Shown here: piece after piece, positions 1 through 5,918 of the stretch
Layout: each line of letters opens with the position of its first letter
Position numbering within the stretch: position 1 is the first letter of the stretch
IMG/VR virus record: IMGVR_UViG_3300017917_001715
Span: 1-47,625 of that record
DNA from: a virus
Length of the DNA: 47,625 nt
Strand: one strand, 5' to 3'
The notes under the pieces: model-generated
Told to the model about the DNA's origin: nothing
Databases searched by the model: none
Seen by the model: the letters and a program-made list of their open reading frames with translations, nothing else
Position numbers and translations under genes: made by a program

Positions 1-1
1 A

Positions 2-157
2 ATTCAGGAAACTATCAAACTAAATAATCTCAAACTACCAAAAGATACAAAGAAGTTTATATCTCAGTTGCCACCCGTCAAAACGGGCACATCAACCAGA
101 TATAAGTGGTCGGAAGACAACACAACAAGAACTCATATCGAACATCCATTTATCTAA
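2..157 (+). CDS. C-terminal end of an unidentified plus-strand protein (partial)
   Basis: An open frame enters from the left edge in frame 2 and encodes 51 residues before a TAA stop; the other two forward frames are closed early. The peptide is hydrophilic with a basic/aromatic stretch (TSTRYKWSEDNT) and ends IEHPFI. A plus-strand terminator hairpin lies about 75 bp downstream, which supports a real plus-strand transcript ending here. I do not recognise the family. It is one of only two plus-strand genes in the window, so the strand switch must lie to the left of the window. Confidence 0.6.
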   Translation: MQETIKLNNLKLPKDTKKFISQLPPVKTGTSTRYKWSEDNTTRTHIEHPFI

Positions 158-230
158 TTAGGCGGGACCGAAAAGAGCTCAATCTCCTAGTATTACTCTT
201 GATCCTATATAGATCATAATAGAACAGATT

Positions 231-267
231 GGACATATTGTACAGATTTGTACAGTATGTCCTTTTT
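231..267 (+). terminator. Rho-independent terminator (plus strand)
   Basis: GGACATATTGTA and TACAGTATGTCC form a 12-bp stem with one wobble or mismatch around an 8-nt loop, followed by CTTTTTGTTT. It sits just after the plus-strand gene that ends at 157. The loop-proximal part contains two TGTACA hexamers, so a protein-binding role is also possible. Confidence 0.65.
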
Positions 268-284
268 GTTTGCATTTTTCCTGA

Positions 285-382
285 GGGCCCTATTTCTGCT
301 TTACGGAGCATATATAAATATCCCTGAAATTGTGGGCCATATTTTTCTATTACGGAGCTATTGAAAAAATCCCTGAAATATG
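285..382. repeat. Two imperfect direct copies of a ~49-bp unit
   Basis: Both copies carry GGGCC(C/A)TATTT, then TTACGGAGC, then TCCCTGAAAT at the same spacing (TTACGGAGC at 301 and 350; TCCCTGAAAT at 321 and 370). The spacer between the conserved words has diverged. The copies are non-coding and could be iterons, protein-binding sites, or a decayed duplication. Confidence 0.6.
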
Positions 383-733
383 CTAGCAAATGTCGACAAA
401 TCTATATAGAATCATATACATATTAGACAAAATAGATCAAAATGTCTACCATTTTAGTCAGAATTTCCTGCAAATTATTCTCATTATATGAGATATTTAT
501 GCAGAAGTATTGACAAAAATAGGTGAATATGCTGGCCATACAACATATTAGACATTATGGCCTTATGTGTCTAGGGTGCTCAATTACTCATATACCTATA
601 AGTCGACAAATAGATAGTTATTACAACCTAATTGATAGTAATTACATTCTATGATTGGATCTAGAATAGCTCTAAAAAGGCTTCTAAGGGGGTTTTAAGA
701 CACTTTAAATGGCGGGTGATAGCAAGATATGGA

Positions 734-991
734 TCATTCTTGATCTAAATTTAGAGAGCCAAAACGATCTGGATCAGATAATATCTCTTGTTCTAGATCA
801 ATTGGGATCTCATGACCTTGTTCTCGATGCAAGGCGATATGATCAATTACTTCTTGGTCTGTATATAGATTAGTTGATTTAAAGAAATAGCCTTGAACTT
901 TATCATCTAGCCAACATGCTGAACATGTAATATATCCTTCTACATGGCTATATATGTATATATCGCTATCTATGAATCTGCTATATGCCAT
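734..991 (-). CDS. Small zinc-finger-like protein (85 aa)
   Basis: Hypothetical protein. It carries a CSAC pair near residues 23-26 and, about 25 residues later, a histidine cluster (DHIALHREQGHEIP), an arrangement compatible with one bound zinc. I recall similar short CSxC...HR.xGH proteins in actinophages, but no function is known to me. The start is preceded by GGCGGGGAA, a good ribosome binding site. It is the last gene of the minus-strand microprotein array and starts 13 bp after its upstream neighbour ends. Confidence 0.75.
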   Translation of the reverse strand: MAYSRFIDSDIYIYSHVEGYITCSACWLDDKVQGYFFKSTNLYTDQEVIDHIALHREQGHEIPIDLEQEILSDPDRFGSLNLDQE

Positions 992-1004
992 TGGTTCCCC
1001 GCCT

Positions 1005-1103
1005 TTATTCTTTATCTAGCTCTTTATCTATATCTTCTGTAAAATCAATATCAGATAGATCCAAATTAAAATAGGCTTCGAAGTTATCTAGTATTCCCAT
1101 CAT
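1005..1103 (-). CDS. Acidic microprotein (32 aa)
   Basis: An ATG ORF of 32 codons rich in Asp and Glu (ending DIDKELDKE). Its start overlaps the stop of the upstream zinc-ribbon locus in an ATGA arrangement, and a purine-rich GTGGGGAA precedes it. Function unknown. The overlap and the location in a row of similarly coupled tiny genes are the main support for expression. Confidence 0.5.
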   Translation of the reverse strand: MMGILDNFEAYFNLDLSDIDFTEDIDKELDKE

Positions 1104-1197
1104 TTCCCCACTTCTGAACATTTTGGACACGTTAGTTGTCCTATTAGGTTCCCACAATCACATTCTAAAATTTGTCTCTACCGCCGAAATTTCGCAC
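1100..1197 (-). pseudogene. Frameshifted zinc-ribbon microprotein gene
   Basis: A GTG at 1197 opens VRNFGGRDKF and then hits TAG. One base out of register, the downstream frame encodes LECDCGNLIGQLTCPKCSE, a C-x-C...C-x2-C zinc ribbon, but has no ATG, GTG or TTG start of its own. Restoring one base in the AAATTTT run (about 1169-1175) would give one continuous 32-residue protein. The total length (98 nt, one short of 33 codons) fits a single-base loss. It could be a true inactivation, a homopolymer sequencing error, or recoding. The heptamer is not a classical -1 slippery site. Confidence 0.5.
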
Positions 1198-1212
1198 TAA
1201 TTGCGACCTATA

Positions 1213-1380
1213 TTAAGATACATAATGATTAGTCATATGTCTTCTACATACGCCAATATACTGGAAGTCTTGTCTTCCAGCTTCCTTAGACTTATCGGCT
1301 ACCTCATCGTACTCTGCCTCATTGGTGCAAAAGTAGCAAAGCTCTTTAAGCTTCTTAGCCCGTTCTCTTCTAAATTTCAT
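1213..1380 (-). CDS. Zinc-finger microprotein (55 aa)
   Basis: A basic N-terminus (MKFRRERAKKLKEL) is followed by CYFC near residues 15-18 and CRRHMTNH near 46-53, a likely CCCH-type zinc site. The start is set by an extended -10 box, TGGTATAAT, placed exactly 6 nt upstream of the ATG, so the mRNA is probably leaderless. Family not recognised; nucleic-acid binding is only a guess. Confidence 0.75.
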   Translation of the reverse strand: MKFRRERAKKLKELCYFCTNEAEYDEVADKSKEAGRQDFQYIGVCRRHMTNHYVS

Positions 1381-1386
1381 ATTATG

Positions 1387-1395
1387 ATTATACCA
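1387..1395 (-). promoter_or_regulatory. Leaderless extended -10 promoter
   Basis: TGGTATAAT on the minus strand, then 6 nt, then ATG at 1380. It lies in the short gap after the 97-aa gene. No convincing -35 box. Confidence 0.65.
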
Positions 1396-1414
1396 TATTC
1401 CTAGTCAACTGGGA

Positions 1415-1708
1415 TTACCATATCTCATCATATTCAAACTCTAATTGCATGGATCTTGTTTCCATTAAGTTTAATTCATTAAATGCATCTATAACGGTAT
1501 CTTCAGGTATATCATTAAAGTAATAGGTATTATTGGTTATACTCCATCCCCGCCAGCCATCGACATCTGGATAGAATGAGGATCCAATCTTCATAGATTC
1601 TGGATCAGACATTATCTGATCTAATTGATCATACATATGCACTTCAGCAAAAATAGCGTTCCTTAGCCTCGTCCACCAGAATAGCTTATTAACTAACCAA
1701 TCAATCAT
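1415..1708 (-). CDS. Hypothetical acidic protein (97 aa)
   Basis: An N-terminal aromatic amphipathic segment (MIDWLVNKLFWWTRLRN) is followed by a soluble, acidic, aromatic-rich body. No catalytic motif seen. The start overlaps the stop of the upstream 34-aa gene by 8 nt, so translation is probably coupled. Family not recognised. Confidence 0.7.
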   Translation of the reverse strand: MIDWLVNKLFWWTRLRNAIFAEVHMYDQLDQIMSDPESMKIGSSFYPDVDGWRGWSITNNTYYFNDIPEDTVIDAFNELNLMETRSMQLEFEYDEIW

Positions 1709-1805
1709 TTTCTTGATCCTTTTCCCATTCTAGTCTGCCGTCCTTATATACAGGCCAATAGCCCAAGGAGCGCCAGTCCATACGCATTATCTTTGGCTCA
1801 CTCAT
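1701..1805 (-). CDS. Microprotein (34 aa), Trp/Tyr-rich
   Basis: MSEPKIMRMDWRSLGYWP begins a short protein with three Trp residues. The ATG overlaps the upstream stop (ATGA) and the stop overlaps the next start. Function unknown; support is the unbroken chain of overlaps. Confidence 0.55.
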   Translation of the reverse strand: MSEPKIMRMDWRSLGYWPVYKDGRLEWEKDQEND

Positions 1806-1870
1806 TTATTATTTTCCATCCAATATATAAATACAATTGCTAGAAATGTAACTAATAGCGCTGCTGTCAT
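1802..1870 (-). CDS. Single-pass membrane microprotein (22 aa)
   Basis: Almost the whole product is one hydrophobic helix (AALLVTFLAIVFIYW) with a short charged tail. ATGA overlaps at both ends. At 22 residues it is at the limit of what can be called; position in the coupled array is the main argument. Confidence 0.45.
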   Translation of the reverse strand: MTAALLVTFLAIVFIYWMENNK

Positions 1871-1968
1871 TGTCTATGCCTCTTCTTATTTCCGTATTTA
1901 ATCTTAACTTCTTCTTTAGCTTTATCTACAATTGATTTAGTTAAAGCTTCTAACTCTTCTTTAGTCAT
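1867..1968 (-). CDS. Charged helical microprotein (33 aa)
   Basis: MTKEELEALTKSIVDKAKEE begins a Lys/Glu-rich, probably fully helical peptide with a basic end (KKRHRQ). The ATG overlaps the GroES stop (TAATG), implying translational coupling to groES. Function unknown. Confidence 0.55.
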   Translation of the reverse strand: MTKEELEALTKSIVDKAKEEVKIKYGNKKRHRQ

Positions 1969-2264
1969 TAATTACTCTTAGCTAAAATGTTCTTATGATT
2001 AACTAAAAGATACTTTTGACCGTCCTCATCTTCAATATCAATTGCTGAATGATCATTATAATAAACTACATCGCCAATTTCAATCTCAACAATTGGCATT
2101 AACTTACCCTCAAAATTATACTCACCCTCACCCATTGCGACAACCTTAGCCTTCTTTGGGCCCTGCTCAACAAATGCTGCTGATAGGACTAGGCCTGATG
2201 CAGTGGTCTTATCTTCTACTACTGGCTTTTCTAGCAATAACATTGCACCAATTGGTTTAATCAT
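1968..2264 (-). CDS. groES: GroES-like co-chaperonin (Cpn10)
   Basis: 98 residues, the usual Cpn10 length. The N-terminal IKPIGAMLLLEKP matches the GroES opening strand, a mobile-loop-like segment (EDKTTASGLVLSAAF) follows at residues 17-31, and then the barrel with GDVVYYNDHSA and a C-terminal YLLVNHKNILA strand. GroES caps GroEL and drives folding of trapped proteins; here the phage version would work with host GroEL, as no GroEL gene is present in the window. A strong GGAGGAAG ribosome binding site precedes the start. Phage GroES analogues usually assist capsid protein folding; that role is inferred. Confidence 0.9.
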   Translation of the reverse strand: MIKPIGAMLLLEKPVVEDKTTASGLVLSAAFVEQGPKKAKVVAMGEGEYNFEGKLMPIVEIEIGDVVYYNDHSAIDIEDEDGQKYLLVNHKNILAKSN

Positions 2265-2403
2265 ATACTTCCTCCATAGGAATCATGTAGCTACATGTTT
2301 CACAATAATTATAAGTTACACCTGTAAATGGGCAACTTCCTGCATAAGCTAGCTTATGTCCAATTACAGAACAAACTAACTTATGCTTTAAAAAATCAAT
2401 CAT
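2257..2403 (-). CDS. Cys/His-rich small protein (48 aa)
   Basis: Contains HKLVC, GHKLAYAGSCPFTG and YCETC, giving three or four Cys and two His in an arrangement consistent with a small zinc fold. It overlaps the upstream gene start to stop and groES by 8 nt. I recall related short proteins in actinophages without known function. Confidence 0.65.
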   Translation of the reverse strand: MIDFLKHKLVCSVIGHKLAYAGSCPFTGVTYNYCETCSYMIPMEEVYD

Positions 2404-2518
2404 CTTCGAAATCTGGTTCAAAATCAAACTCCATGCTATTAGAAATAGAATTAAGAACTGCTGCAGCTGCAGCTAGTAATAAAGCTATTAAAACAAATAT
2501 AGATATGCCCTTTTTCAT
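2396..2518 (-). CDS. Small membrane protein with acidic tail (40 aa)
   Basis: MKKG is followed by one transmembrane helix of about 20 residues (ISIFVLIALLLAAAAAVLN) and an acidic tail FDFEPDFEDD. It could be read as an uncleaved signal anchor. ATGA-coupled to its neighbours. Confidence 0.6.
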   Translation of the reverse strand: MKKGISIFVLIALLLAAAAAVLNSISNSMEFDFEPDFEDD

Positions 2519-2619
2519 TCTTTACTCTCCTCTTCCTTTTTTATTTTATGTGTTCCGTCACAATACGGATAGGAAGCTGATCTTCCGCAAAAGCACTGCT
2601 TTGGTGGCATGTCTGTCAT
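2515..2619 (-). CDS. Minimal CDGSH-type iron-sulfur microprotein (34 aa)
   Basis: Residues 9-25 read CFCGRSASYPYCDGTHK, which fits the CDGSH iron-sulfur motif C-x-C-x2-(S/T)-x3-P-x-C-D-G-(S/T)-H with all three Cys and the His present. In known CDGSH (mitoNEET-type) proteins these residues bind a 2Fe-2S cluster. Usual family members are 60-100 residues, so this is essentially the motif plus a charged helical tail. Its ATG overlaps the thyX stop (TAATG), so it is probably co-translated with thyX. Cluster binding and any redox link to ThyX are inference. Confidence 0.7.
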   Translation of the reverse strand: MTDMPPKQCFCGRSASYPYCDGTHKIKKEEESKE

Positions 2620-3323
2620 TATTCACCAAACACAGTCTGGTATGTGAATGGGAATGATTGCTTAGTTAATTCCTTAATTCCTTCTGCATACTCTCTAATC
2701 TCTGATTGTGCATTGTGCTCAAGTCTTTGCTGCAAGAAATTTATTGTTCCCTGAAGACTTACTGTCCATCTCCATCTAACATACATGCCATATGCTGGAA
2801 GGAATAGTCTGGCCTGCTCTGGTGCTACACCAGCCTCTAAAGCTTCTTTATAAAGCCTATTACCAGCCTCTATAATATCAAATAGTTTATTAGTAAATCT
2901 ACCACCTATATAATCTGGTAAGACTGGTCCAGAGCCCTGTTTGCTATTTTCAGGCTTAGACCTCCATTCAGATCCTTTTGGAATATAGAACTCCTCTGCC
3001 TCTGTTATATAGCGTCTAGAAGACTCATTCCAGCCATTCTGATCGTCAACATGAGTTGATGATACAGCATACTTCCACCATTGTCTAGCAACCATAAGTG
3101 GTGCATATATCTCGAATGTCATGGCTGAATGCCTAAAAGGTGATGTATGATTTTCTTCCCATAAGAACTTGATTAGTCTTTGATCTGCAATAGTTAATGA
3201 ACCATCTTCACGAAGCTTTGATTCTTTATCATATGAAACACGAGCAGCATTTGCAATTGATAAATCGTTACCTAAAGTATCAACTAGCCTTACATAACCT
3301 TTGTCTAAAATATCTATCTTCAT
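2619..3323 (-). CDS. thyX: Flavin-dependent thymidylate synthase ThyX
   Basis: 234 residues, normal ThyX length. It has RHSAMTFEIYAPLMVARQWW followed by NESSRRY, matching the ThyX dUMP/FAD region (RHR-x7-S type motif then NE-S-RY), and C-terminal FLQQRLEHNAQSEIREYA, also typical. ThyX methylates dUMP to dTMP using methylene-tetrahydrofolate and reduced FAD. In a phage it supplies dTMP for replication. The start is set by a promoter: TTGACT-17-TATACT-6-ATG, giving a leaderless message. Confidence 0.95.
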   Translation of the reverse strand: MKIDILDKGYVRLVDTLGNDLSIANAARVSYDKESKLREDGSLTIADQRLIKFLWEENHTSPFRHSAMTFEIYAPLMVARQWWKYAVSSTHVDDQNGWNESSRRYITEAEEFYIPKGSEWRSKPENSKQGSGPVLPDYIGGRFTNKLFDIIEAGNRLYKEALEAGVAPEQARLFLPAYGMYVRWRWTVSLQGTINFLQQRLEHNAQSEIREYAEGIKELTKQSFPFTYQTVFGE

Positions 3324-3329
3324 GTCTTA

Positions 3330-3358
3330 AGTATACAAAATTAAAATAACTTAGTCAA
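3330..3358 (-). promoter_or_regulatory. thyX promoter (leaderless)
   Basis: -35 TTGACT (3353-3358), 17-bp spacer, -10 TATACT (3330-3335), then 6 nt to the ATG. The -35 lies directly behind the preceding terminator hairpin. Confidence 0.75.
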
Positions 3359-3360
3359 TA

Positions 3361-3388
3361 GAAAATGGCCCAGAGTTTTCTGGGCCAT
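3361..3388 (-). terminator. Terminator of the 3.4-4.0 kb operon
   Basis: Perfect 10-bp stem (ATGGCCCAGA / TCTGGGCCAT) with a 4-nt loop followed on the minus strand by TTTTCTATT. It ends the Gly/Ser-rich small-protein operon and abuts the thyX promoter. Confidence 0.8.
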
Positions 3389-3408
3389 CATAACTAATAA
3401 TTGAATAG

Positions 3409-3627
3409 TTATACCTTTTTTCTGCCTGTTTTCTTCGGAGCAGTTAAATTGGTTTCTCTACGGATACCATGCTTATTCGTATCTACTTTAATAGCTGGCT
3501 TTGGTCCTGCAAATCCTGATTTAAACTTACCTTGTGATGGCGACTTTGCTGTTGCTTCTCTTGAAGTTAAAGCACCTGAGGCTTCGTTGTTTCCTGGACT
3601 TGCCATTCCAGTTCCATTCTCTGACAT
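3409..3627 (-). CDS. Basic Gly/Ser/Lys-rich small protein (72 aa)
   Basis: Low-complexity, with a Lys-rich C-terminal half (KPAIKVDTNKHGIRRE... ending KKTGRKKV) and no predicted membrane segment. The composition resembles small nucleic-acid-binding or virion-packaged proteins, but I do not recognise a family. The start overlaps the upstream stop (TAATG). Last gene before a strong terminator. Confidence 0.65.
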   Translation of the reverse strand: MSENGTGMASPGNNEASGALTSREATAKSPSQGKFKSGFAGPKPAIKVDTNKHGIRRETNLTAPKKTGRKKV

Positions 3628-3791
3628 TAATTCATATCCATTTCTGTTCTTGAGACTCCAAGATTATTCATGGAATCTGTCCCGAACATTGATGGTGAAT
3701 CAAGCTGTCCTGGACCTACATCGTATACATTTTGATTAGGCATTTCTGCGCCCATGAATGCTTCTGAATTGCATCCACACATTGCACACAT
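3627..3791 (-). CDS. Met/Asn-rich small protein with N-terminal cysteines (54 aa)
   Basis: Opens MCAMCGCNSEAFMG, three Cys within the first seven residues, then a Met-rich polar body. The start is two bases after the upstream stop. The cysteines could bind a metal; function unknown. Confidence 0.6.
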   Translation of the reverse strand: MCAMCGCNSEAFMGAEMPNQNVYDVGPGQLDSPSMFGTDSMNNLGVSRTEMDMN

Positions 3792-3793
3792 TA

Positions 3794-3988
3794 TTAGTTA
3801 CCTGTACCGAATGCAGATGTCTCAGCTGCAGTGTGAACCATCTTGTTTGTTAGTCCTGCTTCACCTTGTGATGACTTGTCGGTTGCAGGGAATGCTGATC
3901 CTGGGTTTGGTGAATATCCACCGTTGATTGTATTTGATCCTGACTGCTCTCCTGTGTTAGCAAAGCCGTCTGTATTAATTCCTGACAT
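3794..3988 (-). CDS. Gly/Ser/Asn-rich small protein (64 aa)
   Basis: Polar, disordered-looking composition, no Cys and no hydrophobic core. First gene of a three-gene operon, with AGGAG in front and an extended -10 promoter about 55 bp upstream. With its two downstream partners it may encode minor virion or decoration components, but nothing in the sequence proves that. Confidence 0.6.
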   Translation of the reverse strand: MSGINTDGFANTGEQSGSNTINGGYSPNPGSAFPATDKSSQGEAGLTNKMVHTAAETSAFGTGN

Positions 3989-4042
3989 TTTGTTCTCCTA
4001 TAGGTTTAATTTAGATGGGTCTAGATCTCCATCCATCTATAT

Positions 4043-4051
4043 ATTATATCA
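4043..4051 (-). promoter_or_regulatory. Extended -10 promoter of the 3.4-4.0 kb operon
   Basis: TGATATAAT on the minus strand immediately after the 44-aa zinc-finger gene. It would give a ~45-nt leader that contains the AGGAG site. Confidence 0.55.
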
Positions 4052-4060
4052 TTTAGTTGA

Positions 4061-4195
4061 TTAAGACTTATAGATCTTATGATAACAGTCGTCACATATG
4101 ACCATATATCTAGTTTCAGAGGTAGTTATTTTAGTTGCCTTATTCTCACAACCCCTGATCTCACATATTTCTTCTAATGAGGTATCCCTTGCCAC
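4061..4195 (-). CDS. Zinc-finger microprotein, GTG start (44 aa)
   Basis: EICEIRGCENKAT and VICDDCYHK supply C-x4-C and C-x2-C-x-H ligands separated by about 17 residues, a treble-clef-like spacing. The GTG start shares one base with the TAG stop of the upstream gene. Family not recognised. Confidence 0.6.
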   Translation of the reverse strand: MARDTSLEEICEIRGCENKATKITTSETRYMVICDDCYHKIYKS

Positions 4196-4332
4196 TACTG
4201 GCCTCTTTCTATTTTAGATATTATAAATCTAATAGTTTCTTCTGAACTCCACTCATTAGGAATTTCTAGATCTTTTATCTCTTTAATTAAATTTTCTTTG
4301 AATGCTTGCTTATATAGCTCAAACTCATTCAC
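4195..4332 (-). CDS. Helical microprotein, GTG start (45 aa)
   Basis: NEFELYKQAFKENLIKEIKD begins a charged, probably helical peptide. The GTG overlaps the DUF2061 stop in a GTGA arrangement and the stop overlaps the next GTG. Function unknown. Confidence 0.55.
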   Translation of the reverse strand: MNEFELYKQAFKENLIKEIKDLEIPNEWSSEETIRFIISKIERGQ

Positions 4333-4529
4333 TTTACTTTTGTACCAAACCTAGCCCATACTCTTTCATGCAAGAAGTATCCTAGTGCTTCCCACCCAAT
4401 ATATAAAATGGCTCCTAGGCTTGCGTACTCCCATTCACCAGTAAAAATATAAATTACTCCTGCAACTCCTACTAGGTGAAATGTTTCCCAGCTTGCTGTC
4501 TTTAATAGCGTTCTTTTAGTTGATTCCAT
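4329..4529 (-). CDS. DUF2061 small membrane protein (66 aa)
   Basis: The pattern K-T-x-S-W, two transmembrane helices (about residues 17-30 and 35-50) and a C-terminal ALGYFLHERVWARFG match the DUF2061 signature (…E…Y..HER.W). These small integral membrane proteins occur in bacteria and in some aquatic phages; function is unknown. The start is set by an extended -10 box exactly 6 nt upstream (leaderless). Confidence 0.75.
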   Translation of the reverse strand: MESTKRTLLKTASWETFHLVGVAGVIYIFTGEWEYASLGAILYIGWEALGYFLHERVWARFGTKVK

Positions 4530-4535
4530 ATCTCA

Positions 4536-4564
4536 ATTCTAGCATTTAAATGTTAAAGGGGCAA
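4536..4564 (-). promoter_or_regulatory. DUF2061 promoter (leaderless)
   Basis: -35-like TTGCCC (4559-4564) inside the preceding terminator stem, 17-bp spacer, extended -10 TGCTAGAAT (TAGAAT at 4536-4541), then 6 nt to ATG. Confidence 0.65.
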
Positions 4565-4586
4565 GACCCGAAGATCCTGCCCCTTT
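4555..4586 (-). terminator. Terminator after the secreted Ala/Thr-rich protein
   Basis: 9-bp stem AAAGGGGCA / TGCCCCTTT around a 14-nt loop, followed on the minus strand by AACATTT. It overlaps the -35 region of the next promoter. Confidence 0.7.
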
Positions 4587-4598
4587 AATTGAAGTTAT

Positions 4599-5699
4599 TT
4601 ACTTCTTAAGTGCAACCTTAGCCTTTGGATTCTTAGCGTTCCACTTCTTAGCAAGGGCATTATACTCTGCGATATATGTTGCCTTTGCTGCTGCAGCAGC
4701 TAAATCTGCTGCAGCCTTTGCTGTTGCTGCATCTGCTGATGCCTTTGCAATTGCATCTGCAAGTGCCTTGTCTGCTGCAACCTTATCTGCTGCACGTCCA
4801 GCCTTCTCTGCTGCGAGAACATTTGCTGCTGCCTGTGCATCGAGTGCACGTCCAGCCTTCTCTGCTGCGAGCTGTGCAGTAAGTGTTGCAACTGTTCCGT
4901 TAAGATCAGATACTGTAAATGCTGCCTGTGCTGCCTTTGTTGGTGCTGTCAAACCAGCAACTGTTGCTGCTGATGTAGCGCCTGTGACTACAACTGTGAC
5001 TGTTCCAGCAACGCCAACTGCAAGTGATGCAGTCTTTGAGCCAGCAACTAGAGTTGTGTCTGCTGCTGCTTCTGCTGCTGTAGAAGTAACAAGTGTCTTT
5101 GTGATGGTTCCATCTGCAAATGTTGATCCAAGTACTGTTGCAGTAATCGTCTCACCTGTAAGAATTGGATTACCAAATACGTCTGTAGCAGATACAGTTA
5201 CTGTTGGGATAGTTCCAACTGCTGATGCTGCTGGGACTGCAACTGCAACATTTGATGCTGCTCCTGCTGTACCCTTAACATAAACAATAGTTGAATAAGC
5301 ACCATTTGTAATGGTAACTGTTCCGACCTTTACGCTTGTTGTATAAGCATAAACAGTTACTGCTGATCCAGCAGATGTAACTGAAAGTGAAGATACTCCA
5401 GATGCAATTGTCTTAGGTGCATCTGTTGTGTGTAGAGCAGTTACAAGCTTAACTGTATCTGATGCTACGAATGATACTGTAGTACCTGTGTCAGCTGTCG
5501 CTGCAAGTGCTACTGATGTTCCAGATGTAATCTGGTTTGCTGCTGGTACCGCAACTGTTGCGGGTGCTGCAGATGTTGTTGCGTTTGTTACTGTTGCAAC
5601 TGTAACGGCAAGCGGTGCTGCCGAAGAAGGTGCTACAGAAACGCTGATAATTGCTAGAGCTGCAGCAGTAGCAATTGATAGTTTCTTAAATGACTTCAT
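4599..5699 (-). CDS. Secreted Ala/Thr/Val-rich surface-like protein with coiled-coil tail (366 aa)
   Basis: Residues 1-28 form a clear signal peptide (MKSFKKLSIATAAALAIISV, then APSSAA). Residues about 30-260 are Thr/Ala/Val-rich beta segments with an invasin-like Ig piece (VSATDVFGNPILTGE). Residues about 265-345 are Ala/Lys/Asp heptads with two near-identical LAAEKAGRA(L/A)D copies, a coiled coil. The end is basic (KKWNAKNPKAKVALKK). No enzyme motif. It resembles host-type S-layer or adhesin proteins and may be a host-derived gene. AAGGAG precedes the ATG. Export by the infected cell and display on its surface are inferred. Confidence 0.75.
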   Translation of the reverse strand: MKSFKKLSIATAAALAIISVSVAPSSAAPLAVTVATVTNATTSAAPATVAVPAANQITSGTSVALAATADTGTTVSFVASDTVKLVTALHTTDAPKTIASGVSSLSVTSAGSAVTVYAYTTSVKVGTVTITNGAYSTIVYVKGTAGAASNVAVAVPAASAVGTIPTVTVSATDVFGNPILTGETITATVLGSTFADGTITKTLVTSTAAEAAADTTLVAGSKTASLAVGVAGTVTVVVTGATSAATVAGLTAPTKAAQAAFTVSDLNGTVATLTAQLAAEKAGRALDAQAAANVLAAEKAGRAADKVAADKALADAIAKASADAATAKAAADLAAAAAKATYIAEYNALAKKWNAKNPKAKVALKK

Positions 5700-5747
5700 T
5701 TAATTTATTCTCCTTATTTCCTCTGCCTCTTAAATGAGCACAGAATT

Positions 5748-5918
5748 CTAGTTTAGTTCATTGACTCTTACATGGAATGAACACGGATCTCCGCCTTCTT
5801 CCCATTCTTGCATTTCTTCATCTGACATAGGACCACCATCGTGAGTATTACAAAATACATCTGATATCCAGCCCTTATCAAAACCGTACTTCATCCAATC
5901 GTCAAAATTTAGATCCAT
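5748..5918 (-). CDS. Small Cys/His protein of the 'THDG…DPC' type (56 aa)
   Basis: Contains WISDVFCNTHDGGPMSDEE and a later EEGGDPCSFHVRV. I recall a family of short phage proteins with C-x-THDG-x-P...DPC organisation and no known function. Two Cys and two His could bind a metal. The start overlaps the thioredoxin stop by 10 nt. Confidence 0.7.
   Translation of the reverse strand: MDLNFDDWMKYGFDKGWISDVFCNTHDGGPMSDEEMQEWEEGGDPCSFHVRVNELN

Larger units (their letters stand above)
158..733. other. Convergent non-coding region
   Basis: About 575 bp between the end of the plus-strand gene and the end of the minus-strand gene array. It holds a plus-strand terminator, two imperfect copies of a ~49-bp unit, and short recurrent words such as GTCGACAAAT (near 392 and 602) and ATATTAGACA (near 420 and 546). 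I see no credible gene: the only minus-strand ORF (150-389) has no ribosome binding site and crosses both the terminator and the repeats. Confidence 0.55.

Noticed and set aside
150-389. Minus-strand ORF of 79 codons at the left end
   Set aside because: No ribosome binding site or promoter, basic random-looking composition, and it runs across a plus-strand terminator and the duplicated 49-bp unit.
1160-1180. Classical -1 programmed frameshift site in the zinc-ribbon locus
   Set aside because: The in-frame codons at the run do not form an X-XXY-YYZ heptamer, and no downstream stimulatory structure is obvious.
4676-5283. ORFs on both strands inside the Ala/Thr-rich secreted protein
   Set aside because: Shadows of a repetitive, codon-biased gene; the true frame has a signal peptide and ribosome binding site.
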